Shown here piece by piece: positions 1-8,546 of a DNA stretch of 64,000 nt. Each line of letters opens with the position of its first letter. Within the stretch, counting starts at the first letter, position 1. This DNA is from Halalkalibacter okhensis. GTDB taxonomy: Bacteria > Bacillota > Bacilli > Bacillales > Bacillaceae_D. The stretch spans positions 1-64,000 of the forward strand of contig NZ_JRJU01000021.1 in assembly GCF_000787375.1 (NCBI RefSeq), written 5' to 3'. A program made the translations under genes and the position numbers. A model generated the notes under the pieces. That model had not been told where the DNA came from. It did no database searches and saw only the letters and a list, made by a program, of their open reading frames with translations.

Positions 1-105
1 TTCCTTTTTTTAATAGGCTCGAAGCAATGAGCGGAAACGCCGTTTTCTTTTAAGCCTTTTGAGCGCTCTTCTCAAATGGCGCACGGCGTGTGGAGACACT
101 ATACA
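1..105. repeat. Structured repeat, left-edge copy
   Basis: The first 105 bases align with the repeat unit at the right edge (63828-63940). Shared elements, in order, are TTCCTTTTTTT, GCAATG, AGCCTTTTGAG and TTCTCAAATGGCG. The core folds as a hairpin: GCCTTTTGAG at 54-63 pairs with CTCAAATGGC at 71-80 around a 7-nt loop with one T-T mismatch, and an outer stem ACGCCG (37-42) pairs with CGGCGT (84-89). The copy starts at or before base 1, so it may continue outside the window. No coding capacity is seen. Function is unknown. Confidence 0.6.
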
Positions 106-111
106 CATTCA

Positions 112-141
112 TAAAAAAAAGAGCGAAGCAATAGCTCCACC
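112..141 (-). terminator. Probable terminator of ytkL-like gene
   Basis: On the minus strand a short GAGC/GCTC stem is followed by eight T residues, just downstream of the ytkL stop codon. The stem is only 4-5 bp, so this is a modest call. Confidence 0.45.
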
Positions 142-157
142 CTTTCCATCTGCAATC

Positions 158-850
158 CTAAATTTCTTTCAGGTCTATAGAATCCCCAACAGCTAAAGCA
201 AGACCTTTTTTCCCTGATAAGTTCTCAGCAAACTCAACTGGGTCTTGTTCAATAACTGGGAATGTATTGTAATGAATCGGGACAACCCGCTTAGCTTGAA
301 GCCATTCCGAAGCAACAGAAGCGTCCTCTGGCCCCATTGTAAAGTTATCACCAATTGGTAAAAATGCTACATCAATTGAATTTCGCTCTCCAATTAATTT
401 GAGATCACTAAATAAGGCAGTGTCTCCTGCATGAAAGATGGTTTTTCCTTCAGCCGTAAATAATATTCCTGCCGGCATGCCTGTGTATACTATTTTTTGT
501 TCTTCTTCAATGGTAAAAGATGACCCGTGGAATGCTTGTGTAAGCTTAACTGTACCAAATTCAAACTGGTGAGAACCTCCAATATGCATTGGATGCGTTT
601 TAATCCCCTGCCATCCTAAATATGTAGCAAGCTCAAAAGGGGCAACAACTAGGGCATCATTTTTCTTTGCAAGCTCTACCGTATCACCAACATGATCATT
701 ATGACCATGTGTTAATAGGATCACATCAACTTTAAGGTCTTTCGCATCTAAATCTGTTAGCTGGTTCCCTGTGATAAATGGATCAATAATAATTTTCGTT
801 TTTTTGGTTTCAATTTGTACGACAGAATGTCCATGATAACTAATCTTCAC
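158..850 (-). CDS. ytkL: UPF0173 metal-dependent hydrolase, YtkL family
   Basis: A 230-residue metallo-beta-lactamase-fold protein of the UPF0173 family, predicted cytoplasmic, with unknown physiological substrate. The metal site is visible as THGHNDH at about residues 47-53, HAGD near 142 and PIHYNTFP near 190. Length and motif order match YtkL of Bacillus subtilis and its many homologues. The start is GTG at 850, preceded by AAAAGGAGCG. It stands alone, facing away from no close partner, with a weak terminator after it. Family assignment is firm; the reaction is not known. Confidence 0.88.
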   Translation of the reverse strand: MKISYHGHSVVQIETKKTKIIIDPFITGNQLTDLDAKDLKVDVILLTHGHNDHVGDTVELAKKNDALVVAPFELATYLGWQGIKTHPMHIGGSHQFEFGTVKLTQAFHGSSFTIEEEQKIVYTGMPAGILFTAEGKTIFHAGDTALFSDLKLIGERNSIDVAFLPIGDNFTMGPEDASVASEWLQAKRVVPIHYNTFPVIEQDPVEFAENLSGKKGLALAVGDSIDLKEI

Positions 851-929
851 TCTATATCGCTCCTTTTAAAAAATTGTTTTTCTTTATTCATTTTATTTAA
901 CCAACGAGTAAGTAGATTCCTGCAAAAAA

Positions 930-1784
930 TTATGATTCTTTCCTTTCTCCACTTTGAAAGAGCGTTTGCTTTTTTACTCCTGTGGTCTCTGTTACGTATG
1001 AAGCTTCTAATACCGCAGTTGGATCAATCGATAGAACAATATCTTTTAGTTTCGGGTACATGAATCGATTTGTTATACAATAAATGATTAATCTTTCATC
1101 GCCCGTGTAACCACCTTGTCCATACAAATAGGTGATCGAAACATCAAGTTCCTCCAACAACTTCTCACCGATTACATGGGGTTGCTCTGAGATAATCATT
1201 ACTGATTTTCCCTGATTTAACCCATCTAAAACAAAATCAATCATTTTTGAGACAATGTAAAACACAGCAACACTAAACATCGCTTGCTCCAAAGTAAAAA
1301 CAAAAGCAGCCGCTGTCAGAATAATTGCGTTTATAGCTAATAAAAACGTGCTTATCGGGATATGAAAACGTCTATTTGCCCATATCGCGATCATCTCGGT
1401 TCCGTCAACCGCTCCACCAGCTTTTACAACAAGACCAATCCCTAAGCCAAGCATAAGTCCACCATATAATACAATTAGCACTTCTGATGATGTAATAGCT
1501 TGCATCGGAGCCATCCACCACAATGCTGCCGTTGTCACGGCATTCGCATATAGCGTCCGAATAACAAATTTCCGCCCCATAAAACGTCCAGAAAAAAGAA
1601 GAGTAGGGACATTCAAAGCTAGATATACAATCGAAATCGGCCAACCCAATTGAGAATTTACCATGATCGCTATTGCTGTCACACCACCATCAACAAGCCC
1701 ATTCGGTGCTAATATCAACTCTAAACCAGCAGCAACGATGACCGAACCAATCGTTAAAGATAGATAGTTAAAAAAAGTCTTCAT
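930..1784 (-). CDS. YitT-family membrane protein (DUF161/DUF2179)
   Basis: A 284-residue integral membrane protein. The N-terminal about 200 residues hold five to six hydrophobic segments with the YitT signature GGVDG-like turns (LVDGGVTA near 31, GAVDGTEM near 123). The soluble C-terminal third (from about residue 195) contains the DUF2179 block with GQGGYTGDERLIIYC. Bacilli carry several paralogues (YitT, YpjC, YvjA, YqfU), and the sequence alone does not tell which one this is, so no symbol is given. Transport or sensing roles have been suggested for the family but none is established. It is divergent from the peptidase gene. Confidence 0.87.
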   Translation of the reverse strand: MKTFFNYLSLTIGSVIVAAGLELILAPNGLVDGGVTAIAIMVNSQLGWPISIVYLALNVPTLLFSGRFMGRKFVIRTLYANAVTTAALWWMAPMQAITSSEVLIVLYGGLMLGLGIGLVVKAGGAVDGTEMIAIWANRRFHIPISTFLLAINAIILTAAAFVFTLEQAMFSVAVFYIVSKMIDFVLDGLNQGKSVMIISEQPHVIGEKLLEELDVSITYLYGQGGYTGDERLIIYCITNRFMYPKLKDIVLSIDPTAVLEASYVTETTGVKKQTLFQSGERKES

Positions 1785-1815
1785 CTCATTCCCCTCTTCT
1801 CTACGTCTATCTTAT

Positions 1816-1834
1816 TTTAACATATGATGTTAAA
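1816..1834. promoter_or_regulatory. Inverted repeat in divergent promoter region
   Basis: TTTAACAT and ATGTTAAA form perfect 8-bp arms around a 3-nt spacer, midway between the divergent YitT and Xaa-Pro peptidase starts. It could be an operator or simply back-to-back AT-rich -10 elements. Confidence 0.35.
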
Positions 1835-1872
1835 TTAAGAATAATCATACAAGCTTTGAAAGGGGAGTAATT

Positions 1873-2973
1873 ATGTTAGAGGAACGATTACAAACTATCC
1901 AAACATGGTTAAAAAACGAAAATGGAGCATATGCTTTTATTCAAGGAAAAGCCAATTTATTTTATCTTACAGGGTTTCGTTGCGAGCCCCATGAACGGCT
2001 CGTTTCTTTGTTTGTCTTTCAAAAAGAGGAACCGATCTTAGTTTGTCCAAACATGGAAAAGGACCTTGTCCGACAAGCCGGATGGAAATATCATATTATA
2101 GGTTACAGTGATCATGAGAATCCATGGGATCTTATTTCTAAATATGTAGCTACGTTAAATATAAATGGCCATAACATCGCCATTGAAAAAAGTCTGCTCT
2201 CTGTAGCTAGAGCGGAACAATTAAAAGAGCTGTCTCCAGAAGCAGATTTCATCTGTTGTGAAACAAGATTAATGAACTTACGCTTAATTAAGAGTGATGA
2301 GGAAATTGCGATTTTACGCGAGGCTGCTAAGCTGGCAGACTACGGTGTAGAAGTTGGCGTACACGCTCTTTCAACTGGCCGAACAGAGATGGACGTCCTG
2401 GCGATGATTGAATATGAGTTAAAGCGAAAAGGCATTGCTGAAATGTCTTTCGGAACGCTTGTCCTTAGCGGGGAGCAGTCTGCTAATCCTCATGGCAAAC
2501 CAAGTATGAAGCATCTACAAAAAGGTGAATTTGTGCTATTTGATTTAGGAGTTGTGTTAGATGGGTATTGTTCTGATATCACAAGAACTATCGCCTTTGG
2601 TCAAATAACAGAAGAACAACAACACATCTACAATACGGTATTGCAAGCACAAATGGAGACATTAAAGCTGTGTCAAGCGGGCACCGTTTTAGGTGATTTA
2701 GACCGCAAAGCCAGGTCCATTATTACAGATGCTGGCTATGGCTCTTATTTCCCTCATCGAATTGGTCATGGCTTAGGGACAGAAGTACACGAACTTCCTT
2801 CTCTTAACGAAACAAATAAGGATCAATTACAAATCGGAATGACTTTTACTATTGAGCCTGGAATCTATGTACCAACAACAGGTGGCGTTAGAATTGAAGA
2901 TGATGTGTTAATTACGACAGACGGCTATGAATGTTTAACACAATTTTCGAAAGAGCTACAAATTATTAAATAA
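1873..2973 (+). CDS. M24 Xaa-Pro peptidase
   Basis: A 366-residue metallopeptidase of the M24 'pita-bread' fold that cleaves X-Pro bonds in peptides, cytoplasmic. An N-terminal creatinase-like domain (about 1-125) precedes the catalytic domain. The metal ligands are all visible: FDLGVVLDGYCSDITR (two Asp, near 225-240), GHGLG (His near 302), TIEPG (Glu near 330) and RIEDD (Glu near 345). The ATG at 1873 has a strong AAAGGGGAG ribosome site. It resembles the YkvY/YqhT group of B. subtilis; which of them is not decidable here. It is monocistronic and ends at a perfect palindromic terminator. Confidence 0.92.
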   Translation: MLEERLQTIQTWLKNENGAYAFIQGKANLFYLTGFRCEPHERLVSLFVFQKEEPILVCPNMEKDLVRQAGWKYHIIGYSDHENPWDLISKYVATLNINGHNIAIEKSLLSVARAEQLKELSPEADFICCETRLMNLRLIKSDEEIAILREAAKLADYGVEVGVHALSTGRTEMDVLAMIEYELKRKGIAEMSFGTLVLSGEQSANPHGKPSMKHLQKGEFVLFDLGVVLDGYCSDITRTIAFGQITEEQQHIYNTVLQAQMETLKLCQAGTVLGDLDRKARSIITDAGYGSYFPHRIGHGLGTEVHELPSLNETNKDQLQIGMTFTIEPGIYVPTTGGVRIEDDVLITTDGYECLTQFSKELQIIK

Positions 2974-2980
2974 TGATGAC

Positions 2981-3006
2981 TAGGGCACTGAGATCTCAGT
3001 GCCCTA
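2981..3006. terminator. Perfect 26-bp palindrome between convergent genes
   Basis: TAGGGCACTGAGA is followed directly by its reverse complement, giving a 13-bp-arm perfect palindrome between the peptidase (plus) and a small membrane gene (minus), whose stop codon lies inside it. It probably ends transcription in both directions, although T-tracts are short. Confidence 0.7.
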
Positions 3007-3207
3007 AACTTTATCCTTTTTATTCAGTCTTTTATCTTTATTCCACTCATATGGTATTTTTGACCAATTATATAACACCATAATCAAGACCATTACTAGG
3101 CTAATACTAATATTCTGTATCCAACTAACTTCCCTTTGAGAAATGAATTGAACAATAGTTGCTGATATCAAATAAAATATGGGAGTACTAATATTTATCT
3201 TAACCAT
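3004..3207 (-). CDS. Small two-TM membrane protein
   Basis: A 67-residue protein with hydrophobic stretches at about 8-24 and 32-46 and a lysine-rich C-terminus (KDKRLNKKDKV). The ATG at 3207 has an excellent AAAGGAGG ribosome site five bases upstream, which supports a real gene. I do not recognise the family. It lies 31 bp downstream of the DUF6366-like gene on the same strand, so the two are probably cotranscribed and end at the palindrome at 2981-3006. Confidence 0.65.
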   Translation of the reverse strand: MVKINISTPIFYLISATIVQFISQREVSWIQNISISLVMVLIMVLYNWSKIPYEWNKDKRLNKKDKV

Positions 3208-3238
3208 ACCGGCCCTCCTTTATGTGCAAATAAACCCG

Positions 3239-3430
3239 TTAACGAACAAGCACAAAAATTATTGACCCTAATACTATTAAAGAGATAAGTATTCCAGTAC
3301 CTTTCCAACCTAAACTCCCAACTAAATCAGCAAGTCCGCCACCATGAATACTACCAGCAGGATTTCTTTTTAGCTCTTCTTGTCTCATTCTTTCTCGTCT
3401 TCTTTCTGGACTTTCTCTTTCCTCACTCAT
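3239..3430 (-). CDS. DUF6366-like small membrane protein
   Basis: A 63-residue protein. The first 24 residues are highly charged (ERESPERRRERMRQEELKRN), a glycine-rich GSIHGGGLADLVG segment follows, and a single membrane helix ends the protein. This charged-head, GLADLVGSLGWKGTGI, TM-tail layout fits the DUF6366 family of bacilli as I remember it. The ribosome site is GAGGAGG before ATG 3430. Function unknown. Probably first gene of a two-gene unit with the 67-residue membrane protein. Confidence 0.65.
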   Translation of the reverse strand: MSEERESPERRRERMRQEELKRNPAGSIHGGGLADLVGSLGWKGTGILISLIVLGSIIFVLVR

Positions 3431-3545
3431 TTAACGACCTCCTCATTAAGAATACGAATGTGGACCTTAAACGTTTCATTTATATGACATTATACCGTTC
3501 CCGTCGCTTAAGGGGGGAAGAACGTTTTTAATAACTGAGCCGTTG

Positions 3546-3626
3546 AAGTGGATCCTGGTTCAGTTAAAACCATAAAACAAATGAATTATTAGTCCGAAAT
3601 AAGAAAATAACGGAATGAGGATTCGA
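3546..3626. repeat. Short derivative (E) of the dispersed four-motif repeat
   Basis: This holds one outer motif in each direction: AGTGGATCCTGGTTC at the left and ATAACGGAATGAGGATTC at the right, about 45 bp apart. It looks like the 183-bp repeat (copies at 16801, 23687, 34761, 43186) with its two inner motifs deleted. It lies between the DUF6366-like start and an acetyltransferase stop. Confidence 0.6.
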
Positions 3627-3659
3627 TTGAGTTTAATAAAAATAATATTAACGCACTGG

Positions 3660-4214
3660 CTAATCCAATGCGTCACCATGGAGGTATTTAATAAAATCTT
3701 CCCTGTAAAACGCATGCAATACACAAGGTTGTTTTTCTTTTGTTTCTAACGCAGTATGCTCTTTTGGAAATTCTTTTTCAACATGCAACCTAATAAAAGG
3801 TAACTTTTCTTGAGCCCTCTGCGATCGAATATTGACCTTCCTGGCCCCTGCTAGAACATGCAATAACCCTAATTCTTCAAAAGCTATTCGTAAGATGGCC
3901 ACTTTTGATGCTTGATTGTACCCTTTCCCCCAATATTTGTGACCGAGCCATGACCCGATGTGACAAGATTTTTTATCATGATCAATAAACATCAAAGTTG
4001 TAATACCAATAACATTGCTATTTTCATCAAGAATAACTCGCGACACGGTTTTTCCTTCATGTTCTTCTTGGATAATAGCTTCAACAAATTGTTTAGTATC
4101 TTCTTCTTTACCGTCTGGGAGTCCCAATACACCTTTTACATAAGGGTCAGAAGATAGTTGATAAATTTGATCACAAAAATCGATTTTATGTTTCACTAAT
4201 TGAACGTTAGCCAT
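3660..4214 (-). CDS. GNAT acetyltransferase, RimJ/RimL type
   Basis: A 184-residue GNAT-fold N-acetyltransferase that would transfer acetyl from acetyl-CoA to an amine. The acetyl-CoA loop appears as GHKYWGKGYNQASK near residues 89-102, preceded by the beta-strand IGITTLMFIDHDKKSCHIG. The ATG at 4214 follows AGAGGTGGGAG. The RimJ/RimL-like layout suggests a protein N-terminus or small-molecule substrate, but nothing in the context identifies it. It is one of at least eight GNAT genes in the window. Confidence 0.85.
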   Translation of the reverse strand: MANVQLVKHKIDFCDQIYQLSSDPYVKGVLGLPDGKEEDTKQFVEAIIQEEHEGKTVSRVILDENSNVIGITTLMFIDHDKKSCHIGSWLGHKYWGKGYNQASKVAILRIAFEELGLLHVLAGARKVNIRSQRAQEKLPFIRLHVEKEFPKEHTALETKEKQPCVLHAFYREDFIKYLHGDALD

Positions 4215-4327
4215 TGTTTTCTCCCACCTCTTTAATCATGTTCAATCTTCCCTCTAATTACTTTCAAATTCCTCCTCCGACATTCCTGCTTGGTCGGCTG
4301 GAGATTGGTGAGGATAACAAAATAAAA

Positions 4328-4367
4328 AAACTGCACCCCATTGTTAATCACAACGGAATGCAGTTTT
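4328..4367 (-). terminator. Rho-independent terminator of the SleB-like gene
   Basis: ACTGCA pairs with TGCAGT with an inner TTGT/ACAA helix, flanked by A and T runs on both sides. On the minus strand the T run follows the hairpin directly downstream of the hydrolase gene. It could also act on the plus strand. Confidence 0.75.
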
Positions 4368-4400
4368 TTCATATAAAATGATATATTCCCTGACAATCTA

Positions 4401-4988
4401 TTAAATAGCAAATGCGTGGTTTCCTATTATCTTTACAACTTCACGCGAAAAAATCCAATCGCTTGTTGCTGTCTCAGGGTTATAGAAGAAAACAACGTCG
4501 TCTTCAATTCCTTGATAAACTAGCGCTTCTTCCACAGCATCATACGCATCCTGATCAGCTGGTTCATTAATGGAGTTATTAAGCACAGGTTCAAATGCAT
4601 TCGTTTCATAAATAACTTCCTCAATTGTATCAGGAAACTCTTCATGTTCCACACGGTTAAGAACAACTTCTGCCACTGCCACTTTACCAACATACGGCTC
4701 ACCTTTAGCCTCGGCGTGAACGAGTTGAGCAAGTAAATCTTTTTCTTCATCAGAGATTGGTAACTCATCATCTCTGCTTTCTTTTAAAGTCATAAATAGA
4801 TTAGCCTCGTCCTCAAAACATGCATTTTTTATCTTATCTTCAGATTGATTAAAACCATATTTTACGCACAATAATTCCAAAACGTCACCTGATTGATTAG
4901 GCACATTTGCTTCGGCGTTGACTTTATTTGCTGTATAGGAACCGATTGCTACGATTACTGTCATTAAAAAGACAAATATAATTTTCAT
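4401..4988 (-). CDS. SleB/CwlJ-type cell-wall hydrolase
   Basis: A 195-residue exported protein with a signal peptide or anchor at 1-25. The Hydrolase_2 domain fills the C-terminal half: LLAQLVHAEAKGEPYVGKVA (catalytic Glu in HAEAKGE), VVLNRV, FEPVLNNSI, and a final FYNPETATSDW and GNHAFA. This family contains the spore cortex lytic transglycosylases SleB and CwlJ and the vegetative YkvT. No N-terminal PG-binding repeat is present, only an unusual acidic, cysteine-containing linker of about 60 residues. The start at ATG 4988 follows AGGAGG. A role in cortex or wall turnover is likely; spore localisation is inferred. Confidence 0.87.
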   Translation of the reverse strand: MKIIFVFLMTVIVAIGSYTANKVNAEANVPNQSGDVLELLCVKYGFNQSEDKIKNACFEDEANLFMTLKESRDDELPISDEEKDLLAQLVHAEAKGEPYVGKVAVAEVVLNRVEHEEFPDTIEEVIYETNAFEPVLNNSINEPADQDAYDAVEEALVYQGIEDDVVFFYNPETATSDWIFSREVVKIIGNHAFAI

Positions 4989-5172
4989 TTTGTTAACCTC
5001 CTGTTTTTGTAATGATACAGGCTCATTTAAAAAGGCTAACAGGTTTTTGCAGTGAACTCATTAGTAGATGATTGGTAGGATTCCCAATTGATTTGGAGGT
5101 TTGGAAGTTATCGCCATCATAAAGACGCCTGCCCCCATTGCTTGAACAACAGGGACAGGCTTCAAATGACCA

Positions 5173-7761
5173 CTATATATTTTCTTGGGTTAACCCTTCA
5201 ATTATATTTTGCTTCCTTACTTTCTGTATGGAATACAACATAGCTAAACTAACAATAACAAAAATCGCAACAATCACGTAGATAATATCCATCCATGGAA
5301 GAATGAATCCGTACTCAAATGTGCTTCGAAACGAGAAATACATAAGTATCATCACCGCAATACTAATAGGCAATCCATAAACAATAGCCTTTATTCCATA
5401 GAATATACTTTCATATTGAATCATTTTATTAAATCCCTTCGGCGTCATTCCTACTGACCTGAGCATTGCAAATTCGCGCCTACGAAGAGAGATACTAGTT
5501 GAAATCGTATTAAAGATGTTCGCGATTGAGATCGCAGAAATCAATGCAATAAATCCATACGTAAACACAGACATGAGTAAAATCATCTGTTCATTTCGTT
5601 GTCTTTCCTTTTGTACATTGTACACATACACATTCGATGGTTGCACTTCTTCTATAGCTTCCTGAGTCGCTAGTGGATCTGAGCTATTCAGATATAGGTA
5701 GTTTTGTACTTCATCTTCCTTTACCTGACTGATTATTTGCTGGAACGTATTAGTGGAAACGATCACATCTACTCCTCCAAGTCCAACGGTATGCACTCCT
5801 GTTGGAATTTGATCCGTTAACGCAGCTATTTCGACACGATTGAGGTATTCCTGTTCGTCCGTTTCATGATTAATCGTATAAAGATCAATGGTTTCTCCAG
5901 GTACTGTATGAATCGATTTCGTTTCAATGAATTTACGCAAATCATAATCTTTATACGAAATTTGATCAATGACTATTGCTGTTGGCTGATCTAAATCCTT
6001 GAAATCCTCAACTTCAGCCCCTACTTCTTCGGCATATGCTTGAAAACTTTGCTCATCCAACCCACGTAACACAACATAATATGGATATTTTCCATCCTCT
6101 AATATGTCCGGGCTTTGCTTGATTGTTTCCTGTAAGCCCTTTGCCATTTCTGATTCATCAATCCACGCCTGAAGATAAATCTCTTCAATCATCGTCGAGG
6201 ATGTTACATGGTCTAGAGTGGCTAGAGACTGCAACTCTTCCACACCAACCCCCTGACTATTACTCAAAACTTGAATATCATAATCAATATTATCCTGAGA
6301 TAACTCTATGGATCTTTCTAAGTTAGACGTAAAAAAAGAAACAGTTAAAAATAGAACAATGCTGATCACTAGGGAAAATACAGTGGCTTGGTATCTTCTT
6401 TTATTTCTTTTTAAATTCTTCAAACCAATTTCCGCTTCTATGCCAAATAACGTTCGCACAAACTTTGATGTTTTGACTGTTTTCTGGGACAGTTTCACAT
6501 CTGCTGTTTGACGAATGGCATCAATAGCAGAAACTTTAGACGCTCTCTGTGCTGGTACATAGGTCGAAATGAATATCGTTGCCAATGAGATACCACAAGT
6601 GATGATGATGGAACCTGGTGTCGTTATGACGACTAGCTTTTCGGTCACATTTAACGCTTCTTCAATTATAGAGTTAATCAAACGAAATGTTACACCAATC
6701 CCAACTAATCCAGATGCAATTCCAATCGGGATACTGATCAGCCCAATAAGGAAGCCTTCAAAAAAAACTGAATTTCGTTTTTGTTTTTTCGTCGCCCCAA
6801 CACTTGCAAGCATCCCTAAGTGTCTAGAGCGTTCGGATACACTAATTGCAAAAGCATTATAAATCAAAGCAATCGACCCGATGATGACAATGGCCATAAT
6901 GATTCCTGCTAATGAAAATAAGGTCGTCCTTAAATTATCATTATCTGTCACTCCATCATAACGTAGCAGCTCATTATTGAAATCGGTTGATGGGATATTT
7001 AGTTTTGAAGCTAACTCTTCCGTATCATTATAGATGTCACGGTCTACCTTATTCAGAGCTACAACTGCATCAACAGTTTCAGTCGCGTCCAAACTTGTTT
7101 GATCTACATAGTTAATGACTGTATATCCTGGGGCCCATGACGGCTCCCAGGTTGGGCTTTCAATCAAACCTACAACTGTAAATGATCTCTCCATCTCGAC
7201 ATGAAGCTCTTCCGCTAGGCCATTTTCTCCGACCTGTAAGGGCATTCGTTGAGACAGGGGCTCTGGTTCCCCTTCTAACCATCTGGTGCCGATCTCAATC
7301 GTTACTTGATCCCCTATTTCATAGTCGACTTTGGCATTGTTTTTTATTTCACTTGAAATAACTATTTCACTTTCATCCTTTGGAAGACGACCTTCACTCA
7401 AACTAATCGGAAACTGTTGAAATCCCTTTTCATTGTATTGTTTTATAAATAAGTATGGTTTTCTTTCATTTTTTGATTCAGCTAAAACTGAATATCCTAA
7501 ATCCTTTGTAAGAACAATCTCTTTTGTTCGTTCATCTTCTTCAATCGCAGAAATTTGCTCTAATTGAACATCATTATATTTCACATGCCACTCACCATCT
7601 AAGGCGATGGTTTGTCTTTTCATTAAGTCTAAAAAGGAAACACCTAGTGTGGCAACGCCCGTCACCATTGCCACCGATATAATAACACCAATGATCGTTA
7701 CAAGTGTTCTTCTTTTATTCTCTTTCAAATGCCGTAAAGTTAATTTATTAATGATGTTCAT
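5173..7761 (-). CDS. Two-domain FtsX-type ABC transporter permease
   Basis: An 862-residue permease with two MacB/FtsX units fused in one chain: a TM helix near 15-40, an extracytoplasmic domain of about 230 residues, three helices (about 275-400), then a second TM near 445-465, another large outer domain and three helices (about 740-850). The conserved FtsX cores ERSRHLGMLASVGAT and RRREFAMLRSVGMT are both present. Such proteins export or remove lipids, peptides or lipoproteins from the membrane. The ATG overlaps the ATPase stop by four bases (ATGA coupling), so the pair forms one transporter. Substrate unknown; the neighbouring two-component genes suggest an antimicrobial peptide. Confidence 0.88.
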   Translation of the reverse strand: MNIINKLTLRHLKENKRRTLVTIIGVIISVAMVTGVATLGVSFLDLMKRQTIALDGEWHVKYNDVQLEQISAIEEDERTKEIVLTKDLGYSVLAESKNERKPYLFIKQYNEKGFQQFPISLSEGRLPKDESEIVISSEIKNNAKVDYEIGDQVTIEIGTRWLEGEPEPLSQRMPLQVGENGLAEELHVEMERSFTVVGLIESPTWEPSWAPGYTVINYVDQTSLDATETVDAVVALNKVDRDIYNDTEELASKLNIPSTDFNNELLRYDGVTDNDNLRTTLFSLAGIIMAIVIIGSIALIYNAFAISVSERSRHLGMLASVGATKKQKRNSVFFEGFLIGLISIPIGIASGLVGIGVTFRLINSIIEEALNVTEKLVVITTPGSIIITCGISLATIFISTYVPAQRASKVSAIDAIRQTADVKLSQKTVKTSKFVRTLFGIEAEIGLKNLKRNKRRYQATVFSLVISIVLFLTVSFFTSNLERSIELSQDNIDYDIQVLSNSQGVGVEELQSLATLDHVTSSTMIEEIYLQAWIDESEMAKGLQETIKQSPDILEDGKYPYYVVLRGLDEQSFQAYAEEVGAEVEDFKDLDQPTAIVIDQISYKDYDLRKFIETKSIHTVPGETIDLYTINHETDEQEYLNRVEIAALTDQIPTGVHTVGLGGVDVIVSTNTFQQIISQVKEDEVQNYLYLNSSDPLATQEAIEEVQPSNVYVYNVQKERQRNEQMILLMSVFTYGFIALISAISIANIFNTISTSISLRRREFAMLRSVGMTPKGFNKMIQYESIFYGIKAIVYGLPISIAVMILMYFSFRSTFEYGFILPWMDIIYVIVAIFVIVSLAMLYSIQKVRKQNIIEGLTQENI

Positions 7762-8441
7762 GGACGAATTACCTCATCTTTGGCAATCTTTCCATCTTCA
7801 ATTGAAATCACACGATCTGCTTGTAAGGCAATTCGTTCATCATGAGTAATGACAATTAACGTTTGGTTGTAAGTTTTATTGAACATTTTTAAGAGTTCCA
7901 TAATCTCGCCGCTATTCTTACTATCTAAGTTCCCTGTCGGTTCATCGGCTAGCATAATGGCTGGATTGCTAATTAGCGCTCGTCCGATCGACACACGTTG
8001 CTGTTGTCCACCAGAAAGTTGATTAGGTAAATGTGTTAAGCGATTCTGCAAGCCTAGAATGCCAACGATCTCATCGAATTGCTTCTGATCTACTTTATGT
8101 TCATCTAATAACAATGGCAGTGTCATATTTTCTTCAACTGTTAAGATTGGTATCAAATTATAAAACTGATAGATTAAACCAATCTGCCTTCTTCTAAAGA
8201 TGGCAAGCTGACTTTCATCGAGTTGATAAATATCGGTGTTATCGACAAGTACCTTCCCACTTGTAGGGCGGTCAACCCCTCCAAGTTGATGCAATAACGT
8301 AGACTTCCCAGAGCCTGAAGGACCAATAATAACAACAAATTCTCCCTTTTTTACGGAAAATGACACATCATCTAGCGCCTTCACTGCCGTATCCCCTTTT
8401 CCATACACTTTAGACAGATTTTTAATTTGTAAAATATCCAT
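7758..8441 (-). CDS. ABC transporter ATPase (MacB/LolD type)
   Basis: A 227-residue nucleotide-binding subunit. Walker [10 protein letters not shown] near 40-48, Q-loop YQFYNLIP, signature LSGGQQQR near 142, Walker [14 protein letters not shown] and the H-loop in VITHDERIA are all intact. Family members power FtsX-type exporters. ATG 8441 follows AAAGGTGGAGG. It is coupled to the permease gene downstream and separated by 105 bp from the kinase gene upstream; that gap holds the 11-bp direct repeats, so the transporter genes probably have their own regulated promoter. Confidence 0.92.
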   Translation of the reverse strand: MDILQIKNLSKVYGKGDTAVKALDDVSFSVKKGEFVVIIGPSGSGKSTLLHQLGGVDRPTSGKVLVDNTDIYQLDESQLAIFRRRQIGLIYQFYNLIPILTVEENMTLPLLLDEHKVDQKQFDEIVGILGLQNRLTHLPNQLSGGQQQRVSIGRALISNPAIMLADEPTGNLDSKNSGEIMELLKMFNKTYNQTLIVITHDERIALQADRVISIEDGKIAKDEVIRP

Positions 8442-8486
8442 TTGTAAACCTCCACCTTTTTGATGCTTCTAGCTTATCTGTCCAAA

Positions 8487-8524
8487 ATGACTTTAAAGTG
8501 ACTTTTATGTGACAGTTTAGTCAC
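8487..8524. promoter_or_regulatory. 11-bp-spaced direct repeats, probable response-regulator site
   Basis: On the plus strand RTGAC occurs at 8487, 8498 and 8509, each exactly 11 bp apart, followed by the inverse GTCAC at 8520, again 11 bp on. One-turn direct repeats are the usual target of OmpR-family response regulators. The site lies about 45 bp upstream of the ATPase start and next to an OmpR-family regulator gene, so it is a strong candidate operator. Confidence 0.65.
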
Positions 8525-8546
8525 TTCCCCCCTCTTCTAATCGTCT

